This document shows, piece after piece, positions 7,568-15,888 of a DNA stretch of 64,000 nt. Made by a program: the position numbers and the translations under genes. The notes under the pieces are model-generated. The model did no database searches and was not told where the DNA came from. It worked only from the letters and a program-made list of their open reading frames with translations. The stretch is taken from positions 1 through 64,000 of the forward strand of contig NZ_JAYGHM010000039.1 of assembly GCF_034931125.1 (NCBI RefSeq), written 5' to 3'. Position 1 is the first letter of the stretch. Every line of letters begins with the position of its first letter. The stretch is from Rivularia sp034931125. Its GTDB lineage: Bacteria; Cyanobacteriota; Cyanobacteriia; Cyanobacteriales; Nostocaceae.

Positions 7568-9189
7568 ATGAAAAACTCTTTCTGTTTGATTTAGTTTCTG
7601 ACTCGGAAATTCAAGAAGCTCAAGAATGTTCAAACTGTATCAAAGAACAAAAATATTTATTACTTTACTCTCTATTAAAAGCCGATACAGAAAATTTTTA
7701 TCAACTTCTCGAACATCCGAAAATTATTTCTGACCTGAAAGACTTTGCTCGAAAACAATGGGTAGAGATAGCGACTGGACGTTCTATCAAGTTTACATCC
7801 GGTTTAGCTCAACCTAGTTTAGATTTACAGCCAAATGAAATTTGTATTCCTTACTTGAAAGAAGGAGAAGAAATAATAGTTACTCGCTCTCCTTTAATCA
7901 ATTCCAATGGTGTAATTACTTTAAAAAATAAGCATCTTTCACAAACGCTATCAGGATGCGTCTACATAAACCCAAAAACAGCTATGGATAATATGCAATG
8001 CGATTTTGATGGTGATTTACTAGCTTTTGCACCTAGCAAAGAATTTCCGATATTAGCAGAAGAAGTAAAACAAAAGAATTTACCCCAGAATAGATACCCC
8101 GATATTGTCAAAAAAACAAAAGTACCTTATCAAGGAACCTTTGCAGAAATTGCTGTTTCTGCTATGGATAATAAAATTGGGGTTATCGCCTCGGAAATTC
8201 AGAAAAATATTGCGTTGCAATGTGAAGTTGGTGCAATGCCTCAATCAGAAAAATCTAACTATATAAAAGGTAAAAAACTCGGCACTATTGATGCTTCTTC
8301 TCCTCATTTACTCGCTGGATGCGAAGCGGTTGCTACTATCATATCCCCTACCAGCACCAGTGTTGTTGTTAGCAGTTTAAAAAAACCCGATCATAAATTG
8401 CAAATTGATAACGTAAATAAATATGCTTTTAAATCTCATCAATGGCAGGGTGAAACAGCCAATATTACTTTAGTTGTAGAAAAAAATACACCAACTGTTT
8501 TTGCGAAGATAGATAATCAAGTGCTAGGAAATGTTAACAAAAAATCAGTAATCTTTTTACAAGAAAAACTTACTGCTGTTGGTAAATCGATTCAAGGATT
8601 TAGCTTTTCAGGTACTTTAAAAAATGCGAGAGCTAGCTATGCGGATATTGTAATTGACCCGAACAGCGTCAAGTTTCCACAAATAGAAATTACTTTACAA
8701 CAGCATGGTGAAACTTCTGTTGAAAGCAATAAAAATGTTTGCACCGTTTTATTTTTTGAAGCATCTGTTGATAGTGCGCTTGAACAGAAGACTCAACAAA
8801 TGATGTGCAATATGCTCAAACGCGCAGTTGAACGTGCGGTGGAATCAGGTTACGACACGGTACAGTTTGTTGATGTTTCGGCAAACCCAGATAAATCTTC
8901 AGCTTCGGTAAGAGCTATTAATCAGCTAGCAGCAGAGTATGAAAATATAAACGTTGATTTTATTGGTAGCGCTTCGGTAGAAGATGCAATGCAGATGATG
9001 AAGCAGCCATCAGATATTGTGATTGGGGTCAAGAGCGCTCAAACTGTTGGCATTATTGATTTTTTGGCTAACCAAGGTTCGGTGATCGCAGCATATATTC
9101 CGCAAACTCAAGAGTTTGATAGACGGAATTTACCACTCCCGAAGAAGACTATAGAAGTCGCGAGAAACAATGCACTCGAAGAACGTTGA
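7534..9189 (+). CDS. DPBB RNA-polymerase-like protein, catalytic part with DFDGD motif
   Basis: Apparent start TTG at 7534 inside the preceding gene; 551 codons. TRSPLINSNGVITL (117-130) and MDNMQCDFDGDLLAFAPS (151-168) match the order of RNAP beta' (R.P...NADFDGDQMAVH.P) and of RdRPs (DLDGD). The three aspartates of DFDGD (157-161) would bind the two catalytic Mg2+. VSAMDNKIGVIASEIQKN (about 210) resembles the NxxLGxI..xH helix after the RdRP active site. Residues 265-551 form a separate region I do not recognise: a beta-rich part, then an alpha/beta part (TVLFFEAS, YDTVQFVDVS, DIVIGVKSAQ). No large subunit, sigma-binding or zinc modules are visible. A self-contained polymerase of the YonO/RdRP-like kind is inferred, not proved. 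Confidence 0.72.
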   Translation: MDSDTDSKQDIDEKLFLFDLVSDSEIQEAQECSNCIKEQKYLLLYSLLKADTENFYQLLEHPKIISDLKDFARKQWVEIATGRSIKFTSGLAQPSLDLQPNEICIPYLKEGEEIIVTRSPLINSNGVITLKNKHLSQTLSGCVYINPKTAMDNMQCDFDGDLLAFAPSKEFPILAEEVKQKNLPQNRYPDIVKKTKVPYQGTFAEIAVSAMDNKIGVIASEIQKNIALQCEVGAMPQSEKSNYIKGKKLGTIDASSPHLLAGCEAVATIISPTSTSVVVSSLKKPDHKLQIDNVNKYAFKSHQWQGETANITLVVEKNTPTVFAKIDNQVLGNVNKKSVIFLQEKLTAVGKSIQGFSFSGTLKNARASYADIVIDPNSVKFPQIEITLQQHGETSVESNKNVCTVLFFEASVDSALEQKTQQMMCNMLKRAVERAVESGYDTVQFVDVSANPDKSSASVRAINQLAAEYENINVDFIGSASVEDAMQMMKQPSDIVIGVKSAQTVGIIDFLANQGSVIAAYIPQTQEFDRRNLPLPKKTIEVARNNALEER

Positions 9190-9216
9190 TTTCCACTAAT
9201 AACAAGATTAAAAAAA

Positions 9217-10377
9217 ATGACGATGCTTTTTGATATCGAGCAATACCGTCAACCTAATAGACACAGTTATGAATATGACTGGGATTCTACGGTACACGAT
9301 CCATCTTGGGATGAACTAGATGATTTTCCCGAAATTTCACAAAACACTGAGCTACTTGAAAATAGTAATGAAAAAGTTTCCACAGTTGTGGAAGTTTTAG
9401 ACAAAGATGGAGAAGAAATACCACTTAAAATTGATCAAGCTTTTAATGATAATAGTTTTAGGCAGCCTTGGCACGAGCGCAAAGTTCTCTGGATAGAGGA
9501 TTATGTCCGGCAACCTTTACAAATTTACATGAATCCCTTTTACTCTTGTCCCCCTAGCACTGAGAAACCCTGCGGAGAGAAGCGGGGACATATATCACCT
9601 TCGATTTCCCTTAGCACCCGATTACAAAGCGAGAACCAAACAAAGTTAAATAATAGTTTGTTATTCTCAACTACTTTAAATATTCAAGTAAGTAATGATG
9701 ACAATGTGCTAGGGGTAAATACATCACCTTCAACTTCCCCTAGCACCCGATTACAAAATGATAGCCAAACCCAGCAAGACGGTTCATTTTTATCAACTAC
9801 TCCAAACATCCAAGTAAGTAATGATGACCAGATGCTAGGGGTAAATATATCACCTTCAACTTCCCCTAGCACCCGATTTTACTGTGAGAGTCAAACTAAG
9901 TTGGATGATAGTTTATTATTCTCAATTACTCCAAACTTCCAAGTAAGTAATGATGACGAGGAGAAGCGGGGACATATATTACTTTCAATTTCCCCTAGCA
10001 CCCGATTACAAAATGATAGCCAAACTCAGCAAGACGGTTCATTTTTATCAACTACTCCAAACATCCAAGTAAGTAATGATGACCAGATGCTAGGGATAAA
10101 TATATTACCTTCAGCTTCCCCTAGCACCCACCGTAAACCTGGAGAAGGTAGCGGTAATCTTTCTTGGGGTTACGCGAATGCTAATAGCACCAAGAAGAAG
10201 CCAATCAAACAGCTTTATTTCGAGTGGGAATATGGAGGGAAGAGAGGAAAAACTTATGTGCGATCGCACTTACGAGAGAAAGTTATTTCAATGAATGAAG
10301 CGAAGGTTCCAGTTATAGAAATATTGAAATTATTAACTTATAACCCGAAGGTGGCGCGTATTTTAGGTGTTAATTAA
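9217..10377 (+). CDS. Repeat-containing hypothetical protein with basic C-terminal domain
   Basis: 386 residues, 27 bases after the polymerase-like gene and on the same strand. N-terminus (1-110) is acidic and aromatic (YDWDSTVHDPSWDELDDF). Residues 130-310 consist of four 42-43-residue repeats with SPSTSPSTR, QxDxSLLFSTT and NIQVSNDD blocks, likely flexible and Ser/Thr-rich. The last 75 residues are basic and folded-looking (KQLYFEWEYGGKRGKTYVR, then two helices), a possible nucleic-acid-binding domain. No family recognised. Co-orientation suggests it works with, or is carried with, the polymerase-like gene. Confidence 0.65.
   Translation: MTMLFDIEQYRQPNRHSYEYDWDSTVHDPSWDELDDFPEISQNTELLENSNEKVSTVVEVLDKDGEEIPLKIDQAFNDNSFRQPWHERKVLWIEDYVRQPLQIYMNPFYSCPPSTEKPCGEKRGHISPSISLSTRLQSENQTKLNNSLLFSTTLNIQVSNDDNVLGVNTSPSTSPSTRLQNDSQTQQDGSFLSTTPNIQVSNDDQMLGVNISPSTSPSTRFYCESQTKLDDSLLFSITPNFQVSNDDEEKRGHILLSISPSTRLQNDSQTQQDGSFLSTTPNIQVSNDDQMLGINILPSASPSTHRKPGEGSGNLSWGYANANSTKKKPIKQLYFEWEYGGKRGKTYVRSHLREKVISMNEAKVPVIEILKLLTYNPKVARILGVN
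9612..10130 (+). repeat. In-frame tandem repeat, 129/126/129/126 bp
   Basis: The anchor TAGCACCCGA recurs at 9612, 9741, 9867, 9996 and 10122, so spacing alternates 129, 126, 129, 126. Units 2 and 4 are almost identical to each other, while 1 and 3 resemble each other, so a two-unit block of 255 bp was duplicated as a whole. All lengths are multiples of three and keep the reading frame. No unique spacers, so not CRISPR. Confidence 0.9.
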
Positions 10378-10408
10378 GTGGTATGATATTAGGTTTCAAA
10401 AAAGAGGA

Positions 10409-10567
10409 TTACACTTTAAGCAATAAGAGCTTCAATTGAGTATATCGTTCCTGAGATTTTCTAGAACGAACGCACATTCCTATAGCTTTCTTACTCCCAA
10501 TAATAATCGCCAACTTTTTCGCACGAGTTAAGCCAGTATAAAGCAAATTCCGGTTCAACATTACGAA
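10409..10567 (-). pseudogene. recD2: recD2-like helicase, C-terminal fragment
   Basis: Reading on the minus strand from the element border, the codons give FVMLNRNLLYTGLTRAKKLA, the last helicase motif (motif VI) of RecD2/TraA superfamily 1 helicases, followed by IIIGSKKAIGMCV and a short tail ending in a stop. The preceding part of the protein lies 4.3 kb away at 14873-15061, and the N-terminus at 15553-15888. The frame upstream of 10567 is element DNA that happens to stay open. The fragment cannot make a helicase. Confidence 0.85.
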
Positions 10568-10686
10568 TTTTCTTGCCCACAATGTCCACAACGATTGCAT
10601 CTCAAGGCTTTCACTGTTGTGAATATACAAACAACAAACAAGTTTAACAAAGTGCCCCAACCTGCTGTAACTTAAAATTGATAATA

Positions 10687-11682
10687 TTAAGTCTGTGATT
10701 GCGATTCCATTTCCATCATTTTTTTGGCTTGAAGCCAAGACATCAGACTGTAAGGCAGTCCTGATGAAGTGGGGCGATTTACCTTGACTAGTAACTCTCC
10801 TTTCATATTTTTAGGTAACTCAGTTGGTGATTCATTCAGGATAAAGAGAGCATCAATCGCTTGAATGTACCATTCCTCAAATCCTTTTGGAAAAACCAAC
10901 TCTTCATTTTGTGTTTCTTGCGTGTGTGTTTCTGATTTCTTCCAGCGATTCTTTATGCCTTCTGCTAACCATCCAGCAGGATTTTTTATCACTTGAGTAG
11001 ACAACGCATATTTTAATGCTTCAATAGCTTCCAATGTAATTTCTTCGGGGTTCTGACGAATTAATTTTCTCAAAGTGCTATTTATCGATATACCAAGATT
11101 CGCAAGCTCCATCTTTACCGAATTTGGTACAGGAATATGTGGACGCTTTTGCTTGGTATGACTTGAAGTAACTTTTTTAATAGCACCTAAATTTAAAGTA
11201 GCTAATTTATTTTTTAGTTGACTATTTTCTTCTGATAACTTTTCTATTTGTGTACTAAGTTTTTGATTGTGTTCTCTAAACCTTTTAACTGTATTTTCGT
11301 ATTCTTCTAATTCAAATACTCTTCCAGCAAGGGACTGGTTTGCTTGTCTTAACTGAGTTATTTGTTGTTCCAATTCTTTGATTCGCTTTTTTAAATGACC
11401 TATAATACGATTTTTAGAATTATCAGAAGCTACAGGTATTTTCCGACCGCTACGCTTTTGTTCTTCTCTGAGTTTTGCAATTTTATTCTTTAACTCAGGA
11501 TATTTATAAAGATAGCTAGTAGATACCTCAGCTTCACGGGCAACAGCATTAAAGCTAATGACTTTGCCTTGTTGTTGTAATTTACGAATAGCCTTTTGGG
11601 TGGCATTCAAAGCATCTTGTTTTTTCTGTTCTGATGCAGCAGATAACCTGGCTATTCTCTCTTCTCTAATATGCTTGGTCAT
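10687..11682 (-). CDS. TnpC-like transposition protein (DUF6262 type)
   Basis: 331 residues. The N-terminus (residues 1-75) matches the TnpC/DUF6262 pattern: many basic residues, ATQKAIRKLQQQGKVISFNA, then a helix-turn-helix-like AREAEVSTSYLYKYPELK. Residues 90-165 form a long coiled coil, and the rest is a C-terminal extension (GWLAEGIKNRW motif at about 237). Tn554 TnpC is about 125 residues and influences frequency and orientation of insertion; this one is much longer. Its ATG overlaps the tnpB stop by one base (TAATG), so expression is coupled. Confidence 0.8.
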   Translation of the reverse strand: MTKHIREERIARLSAASEQKKQDALNATQKAIRKLQQQGKVISFNAVAREAEVSTSYLYKYPELKNKIAKLREEQKRSGRKIPVASDNSKNRIIGHLKKRIKELEQQITQLRQANQSLAGRVFELEEYENTVKRFREHNQKLSTQIEKLSEENSQLKNKLATLNLGAIKKVTSSHTKQKRPHIPVPNSVKMELANLGISINSTLRKLIRQNPEEITLEAIEALKYALSTQVIKNPAGWLAEGIKNRWKKSETHTQETQNEELVFPKGFEEWYIQAIDALFILNESPTELPKNMKGELLVKVNRPTSSGLPYSLMSWLQAKKMMEMESQSQT

Positions 11683-13685
11683 TACTCGGATTTCTCCAAC
11701 GTAGCAATAATAAGTTCTAGATTTTGTTTAATTGGCTCATTTTTTTTAATTGGTAATTGCCAATTGTATTTATAGGCTTTAGCTAAGACTTCATTTATTC
11801 TTTCTAATTGGTCTTTATGCACAGAAATAAAAGCTTTGTTTGTACAAAAATGAGGACACAGATAACATCCTACATCGCCAGCAATATCACAATTTCCTTC
11901 TATTTTCGGTCTACCACAATAGCCGTTAGGTAAAGCTATTGCACAAATTTTTCTAGTAAACCACTCTAAATTTTCTGGATTACCTTCAAGTTCTAATGAA
12001 ACAATTTGACCAGTAATATCAATTGTTCTATTTTGCTGAAACTTAGCTAACTCTTCAATTATTGTTTTATCATGAATATGAGCATAAACCATAGTCATTT
12101 CAGGAGATTTATGACCAAGCAACTTTTGTACTATATGTTGAGGTACACCATTATTGATAGCCTCTGTAGCAAAAGTATGTCTAAATTGATGACTGGAAAA
12201 TTTCCATATTTTTCCATTATCGTCTTTAATCTTAGACCTTACAGCCAATTTATTAAGGTAATAAAGATAGCTGCCTAGTTTAACTGGTTCGTTCTTTTGA
12301 GGTACATAATTATCTTCTCTTGAGCCTAAATCTCTTGAAGCAAATAAATACTCATTGTCCGAAAAATATTGTTTTATGAAAGATTGTTGCTCTTTTATTT
12401 CTTTTGCAAGTGCGGTAGAAATAGGAGATTTAAACCCATCTGGAATTTTTACTCGGTCTCGATAAATCCACCATTTATGATTATAATCGAGTTCTAAACA
12501 ATCTAAAGGAATAGTAGCCAAAGTACTATATCTAAACCCGGTTTCAAGAAATAAAGAAACCATTATTTCTATAGTTCTTGGTAATAAGTGTTTATATTGT
12601 TTTAGTTGGTCAAGAACTGTTTTTGGTATATAGCGAGGTTTTGTTTCAATTTTTGAATGGTCTTCAGAGCCAATTAAATACTGGTCTATATTAAACCAAT
12701 TGTTTCTAGAACCTATTTCAAAAAATGACTTTAATTTTGAAACATAATCATTGATTGCATTAGGTTTCAGTTCAGAATTCAGATAAATAACATAATCAAC
12801 TATTAGCTCTCTATTTATATCTAACATACCATTCACTTCTGGATAGAATTCATTTAGATATCGAGAAAATTTTCTTAAAGCTTTTAAACAACCTGAAATT
12901 GTATTGTACTTACTATTTACTGCTTTGAATCTAATAAATTTTTTTGCCAATGCTTTTAACCAAGGCTGACTAATAGGGCTAAAATTTAGTTTTCTTGTAC
13001 CTAAAGTCTTTGGCGCTTTTAGACCAAGAGTAAGTGCATCCCACACGTCTTCAGATAAAGATAATCTTGGTGATTTATCTGCCTTCGCATCAGGGTCAAA
13101 TTTCCTGCCGCAATCTTTGCAAATATATCCTTGTTTGCTACATGACTTAAGAAACCCACCTTTGACACAATTTTCACTATGACAAAATCTACATTTAATG
13201 CCAGCTATTTTTTTAATTTTACGGAGTTTTGGGTCAATAAAAATCCTTTGACAGTTTTTCTTTTTACATTGATATTGTTGTTCTTTATCAGCGTAAATTC
13301 CACGCTTTCTGACCTCTGTAGTTCCACATTCAGGACAACAAAGAATGTTGGGATTGAAATATTTATCTCTGCTTGTTTTTGGACTAATTCGTCTACATCG
13401 TTCTCTTGATTTTGGATCTATAAAATCAGTCTTGCATTTTTTACAGCGGTAATTTTGTTTTTTTTTGACTCTAGATTTTCCTGCTTTGATGAAATCTTTA
13501 TCACCGCAATAAGGACAACACAAAATATTAGAGTCAAAACAACTTAAATCTTTATGACTATTTATTTCTCGGTTGTCTGTGTCAGAGTTAGAAATAACTA
13601 CTTCTTTAGAATAGTCGGTTAAATCTAATTCTATAGATTGTTTATCTTGTCTCAACATTCTTTTTATTTTCAATATATTTGTCAA
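11682..13685 (-). CDS. TnpB-like tyrosine recombinase with zinc ribbons
   Basis: 667 residues. The N-terminus carries three zinc-ribbon-like modules: CPYCGDKDF...CKKCKTDF (57-90), CCPECGTTEV...CQRIF (115-150) and CRFCHSEN...CKDCGRKF (165-195). The core-binding domain is at about 245-350. The catalytic domain shows Arg in ETGFRYSTLA, HQFRHTFATEA for H-x-x-R, LLGHKSPEMTMVYAH with the nucleophilic Tyr. A C-terminal Cys-rich block (NCDIAGDVGCYLCPHFC) is typical of Tn554 TnpB. It starts inside tnpA (44-base overlap). With TnpA it would carry out strand exchange at the TTCGTA core. Confidence 0.9.
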   Translation of the reverse strand: MTNILKIKRMLRQDKQSIELDLTDYSKEVVISNSDTDNREINSHKDLSCFDSNILCCPYCGDKDFIKAGKSRVKKKQNYRCKKCKTDFIDPKSRERCRRISPKTSRDKYFNPNILCCPECGTTEVRKRGIYADKEQQYQCKKKNCQRIFIDPKLRKIKKIAGIKCRFCHSENCVKGGFLKSCSKQGYICKDCGRKFDPDAKADKSPRLSLSEDVWDALTLGLKAPKTLGTRKLNFSPISQPWLKALAKKFIRFKAVNSKYNTISGCLKALRKFSRYLNEFYPEVNGMLDINRELIVDYVIYLNSELKPNAINDYVSKLKSFFEIGSRNNWFNIDQYLIGSEDHSKIETKPRYIPKTVLDQLKQYKHLLPRTIEIMVSLFLETGFRYSTLATIPLDCLELDYNHKWWIYRDRVKIPDGFKSPISTALAKEIKEQQSFIKQYFSDNEYLFASRDLGSREDNYVPQKNEPVKLGSYLYYLNKLAVRSKIKDDNGKIWKFSSHQFRHTFATEAINNGVPQHIVQKLLGHKSPEMTMVYAHIHDKTIIEELAKFQQNRTIDITGQIVSLELEGNPENLEWFTRKICAIALPNGYCGRPKIEGNCDIAGDVGCYLCPHFCTNKAFISVHKDQLERINEVLAKAYKYNWQLPIKKNEPIKQNLELIIATLEKSE

Positions 13686-14760
13686 AAGCTTCTCTTATAT
13701 CTTCATCTATAAGATGAACATAAGTATCAATTGTGGTTTGAATATGTTTATGTCCTAATCTTTCTTTGACATAAGACATATCCCATTTAGACCTGATTAA
13801 TTCTGTGGCATGAGTATGTCTGAACAAATGAGGAGTTATTTTCTGTATTCGAGTTCTTTTTTCTAAACTACGACATAAACTATAAACTCCGTTATAGGTC
13901 ATTGGTGAACCTATTTTAACTTCACTCGAATAAAGATTTACAAAGACGTAATCACAGTCAATTTCTGGATAGTCATAAACATAATAGTCGTAGTAAAGTT
14001 TAAGAATACTCACTGGTACATCTACAGTTCTTTGAGCGTAATTTTTAACGCTGGCATCTTCATGATTATTTGCACGGGCTACAATGCTAATTCGGTTTAA
14101 CTTCCCATTACTTAAAATATCTTCGTGTCTTAACCCTAACGCTTCTCCAACTCTAATGCCACTTTCATAAAGTAGAGATATAAAAAATCTATCTCTTCGG
14201 TTGTTGCAAGCATTGATTATTTTTTGAACTTGTTGAGGGTTAAAACAACCAGGAAAAGGTTTACTTTCTTTAACTCGTAAAAGGTTTCCATAGAAATCTT
14301 TTGATTGATTAATGTGATGAAGTAGCCCCTTGAATTTACGAGCAGATGCCGGTCTTTCAATAGTCGTATCAACACAAGAGTATATATTATTTAAGCGTTG
14401 ATGATACTTAATAAACTGACATACTACAGTTATTATGTTGTTGATAGTTGATTCTGCACGTTTAGATGTTTTAGATTCTATGGATATAACTAACGGGTCG
14501 TATTCTGGACGACGCAACCAATGAATAAATCCTGATAATTGTTCTAAAGTGATTGATTTCCACTCTATTGAATATCTGTCTAGATACTCCCAATAAAGTT
14601 TCAGGTTGTAGGCATAAGTTTTGAGACTTTTAGATGAACGATTTAAGCCAGCAAGATGGCTGATGTAACTAAGAATTGGCTTAATTGGTTTGTAGTTTCT
14701 ATCTAGGACAAACCAAACTATCTTACCTGTACTTGGTAATTGACCTTTCTGTACTTTCAT
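13642..14760 (-). CDS. TnpA-like tyrosine recombinase
   Basis: 372 residues, close to Tn554 TnpA. SAM-like N-terminal domain (about 25-140), then the catalytic domain with ESGIRVGEALGLR (first Arg), TPHLFRHTHATEL (His-x-x-Arg) and RLGHKHIQTTIDTYVHL (His and the nucleophilic Tyr). First gene of the three-gene operon, overlapping tnpB by 44 bases. Promoter presumably lies in the 110 bases to the element border. Confidence 0.9.
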   Translation of the reverse strand: MKVQKGQLPSTGKIVWFVLDRNYKPIKPILSYISHLAGLNRSSKSLKTYAYNLKLYWEYLDRYSIEWKSITLEQLSGFIHWLRRPEYDPLVISIESKTSKRAESTINNIITVVCQFIKYHQRLNNIYSCVDTTIERPASARKFKGLLHHINQSKDFYGNLLRVKESKPFPGCFNPQQVQKIINACNNRRDRFFISLLYESGIRVGEALGLRHEDILSNGKLNRISIVARANNHEDASVKNYAQRTVDVPVSILKLYYDYYVYDYPEIDCDYVFVNLYSSEVKIGSPMTYNGVYSLCRSLEKRTRIQKITPHLFRHTHATELIRSKWDMSYVKERLGHKHIQTTIDTYVHLIDEDIREAFDKYIENKKNVETR

Positions 14761-14872
14761 GGATATTTATTGTTATCACTATTATATAGCTATATGTCCA
14801 CATCAAGTTGAAAACATTTATTAAGCTACCTGTCGTGGCTGTTGTTGTTAAAAGTTGTTGTTGTAAAGAAAA

Positions 14873-15061
14873 TACGAAATGTTGCGAATATAGTGGCAAC
14901 AATACAACCGGATATTCCGAACCTTGCGACTTATGTATGCTGACGCTCCAAGCCAAAGCCAGTTCATTTAAGTCAGCGTAATCGTAAGTAACGTCCCGTG
15001 CGGTGTAGTTTACAATTACTTCCTGTTCTTCGGTGTCAATATTTGTAATAAACCCCATATC
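14873..15061 (-). pseudogene. recD2: recD2-like helicase, internal fragment
   Basis: Minus-strand codons give GFITNIDTEEQEVIVNY, YDYADLNELALAWSVSIHKS and QGSEYPVVLLPLYSQHF, the RecD2 region just before motif VI. It ends exactly at the Tn554-like core TTCGTA and continues, after removal of that element, into the fragment at 10567. On the other side about 490 residues of helicase (the P-loop and most motor motifs) are missing and replaced by the four-helix-bundle cassette. Confidence 0.85.
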
Positions 15062-15067
15062 AAAATA

Positions 15068-15100
15068 ATTCGTAGTTCGTAATTCGTAATTCGTAATTAT
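15068..15100. repeat. Heptanucleotide tandem repeat, left flank of cassette
   Basis: Four copies of the 7-mer AATTCGT (one with a G in place of an A) followed by AATTA. It is the inverted counterpart of the array at 15518-15555. Cyanobacterial genomes carry such short tandemly repeated heptamers. The array starts just where the recD2-like sequence stops. Confidence 0.85.
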
Positions 15101-15453
15101 TTTTGTTTAAGTTTTTTAGTGGAAGAAACTAATATTTTGCCAATTCCATTAGCTTCTTGAAGTAAAGAATCAAACTTAGATTTCTCTACTAACTCAGATT
15201 CAATTATAATTTCCAACCAGTATTGAGTTTCTCTTGCTTCTTTCAACGCAATTTCTAATTTACTAAGAAAATCTTTATCAGACTGTGCCGATTGTGCCTC
15301 TCGAACATTGGCTCCAATAGATGTTCCAGAACGAAGTAATTGGCTTGATATTATTCGATTAACTCCTGGTTTTTCATCTAGGAAGCAACAAGCTTTTATG
15401 ATTCTAACTGCAAACTTTTTCGTTCTGTCAGTTATGCTAATATTATTAATCAT
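15097..15453 (-). CDS. Four-helix-bundle protein (S23/IVP family)
   Basis: 118 residues, typical of the four-helix-bundle family first seen in intervening sequences of bacterial 23S rRNA: an N-terminal AVRIIKACCFLD helix, LLRSGTSIGANVREAQSAQS turn motif at residues 40-59, then EIALKEARETQYWLEIIIES. Function unknown; related to the Avd accessory protein of retroelements, but no reverse transcriptase is present here. The gene sits between inverted heptamer arrays inside a broken recD2-like gene, which suggests it moved there as a cassette. Confidence 0.88.
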   Translation of the reverse strand: MINNISITDRTKKFAVRIIKACCFLDEKPGVNRIISSQLLRSGTSIGANVREAQSAQSDKDFLSKLEIALKEARETQYWLEIIIESELVEKSKFDSLLQEANGIGKILVSSTKKLKQK

Positions 15454-15517
15454 TTTTATAATGTCACTTAATTATTAATAATTATCTCATATTCAGTTTT
15501 TAAATGTAATCTTAATT

Positions 15518-15555
15518 AATTACGAATTACGAATTACGAATTACGAATTATTTAG
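15518..15555. repeat. Heptanucleotide tandem repeat, right flank of cassette
   Basis: Four copies of AATTACG plus flanking bases, the reverse complement register of the array at 15068-15100. The recD2-like codons stop right at this array (after the GLIKGVG block). Confidence 0.85.
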
Positions 15556-15888
15556 ACCAACTCCTTTAATTAAGCCACTACCTAAATACTTCTCGATTCC
15601 TGTAATTGTGGCTGGCTTGGTTTCTTTGTAGTTAGTAACTTGAAATTGCAAACCATATTGCGGATGTTCGCGCCAAAAACCGTTAAGTTGAAGCGTTTGT
15701 CCCGGTTGAATACCTGCGAAACTGCCCGTAATCGTAGTTAATTCCGATACCCTTGGACGTTGCAATCGCGCCACAGTGTAACCCGACTCTTCGGAGTGAT
15801 AAGTCAAGCGTTCAACCACTCCCATGATTGATTCTTGCGATTGAGTGGCGTTTATTTGTTGTGGGTTAACTTGGTATGCGCTGGACAT
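15553..15888 (-). pseudogene. recD2: recD2-like helicase, N-terminal fragment
   Basis: Starts with ATG at 15888 and encodes the N-terminal OB-like domain of RecD2: ESIMGVVERLTYHSEESGYT, TITGSFAGIQPGQTLQLNG, GLQFQV, then YLGSGLIKGVG, the start of the helix-hairpin-helix region. The frame then enters the heptamer array and stops. A complete RecD2-like protein is about 730-750 residues; only about 112 remain here. RecD2 is a 5'-3' helicase of DNA repair and plasmid transfer proteins. Confidence 0.85.

Larger units (their letters stand above)
10562..14878 (-). mobile_element. Tn554-like element (two tyrosine recombinases plus TnpC-like protein)
   Basis: The recD2-like reading frame breaks between QHFV and FVML, and both borders carry TTCGTA (plus strand TACGAA at 10562-10567 and 14873-14878). 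The element is therefore about 4.3 kb with a 6-bp core at both ends, as expected for tyrosine-recombinase integration. Just inside the cores both ends read TTTTCTT inward, a short inverted repeat. It holds three overlapping minus-strand genes in the tnpA-tnpB-tnpC order of Tn554. No cargo gene is present between the recombinases; about 120 bases after the tnpC-like gene are noncoding. Confidence 0.85.

Noticed and set aside
9612..10130. Repeats spaced about 127 bp as a CRISPR array
   Set aside because: The units are in-frame coding repeats with no unique spacers and no cas genes nearby.
15068..15555. Diversity-generating retroelement suggested by the four-helix-bundle (Avd-like) protein
   Set aside because: No reverse transcriptase, no template/variable repeat pair; the repeats are simple heptamers.
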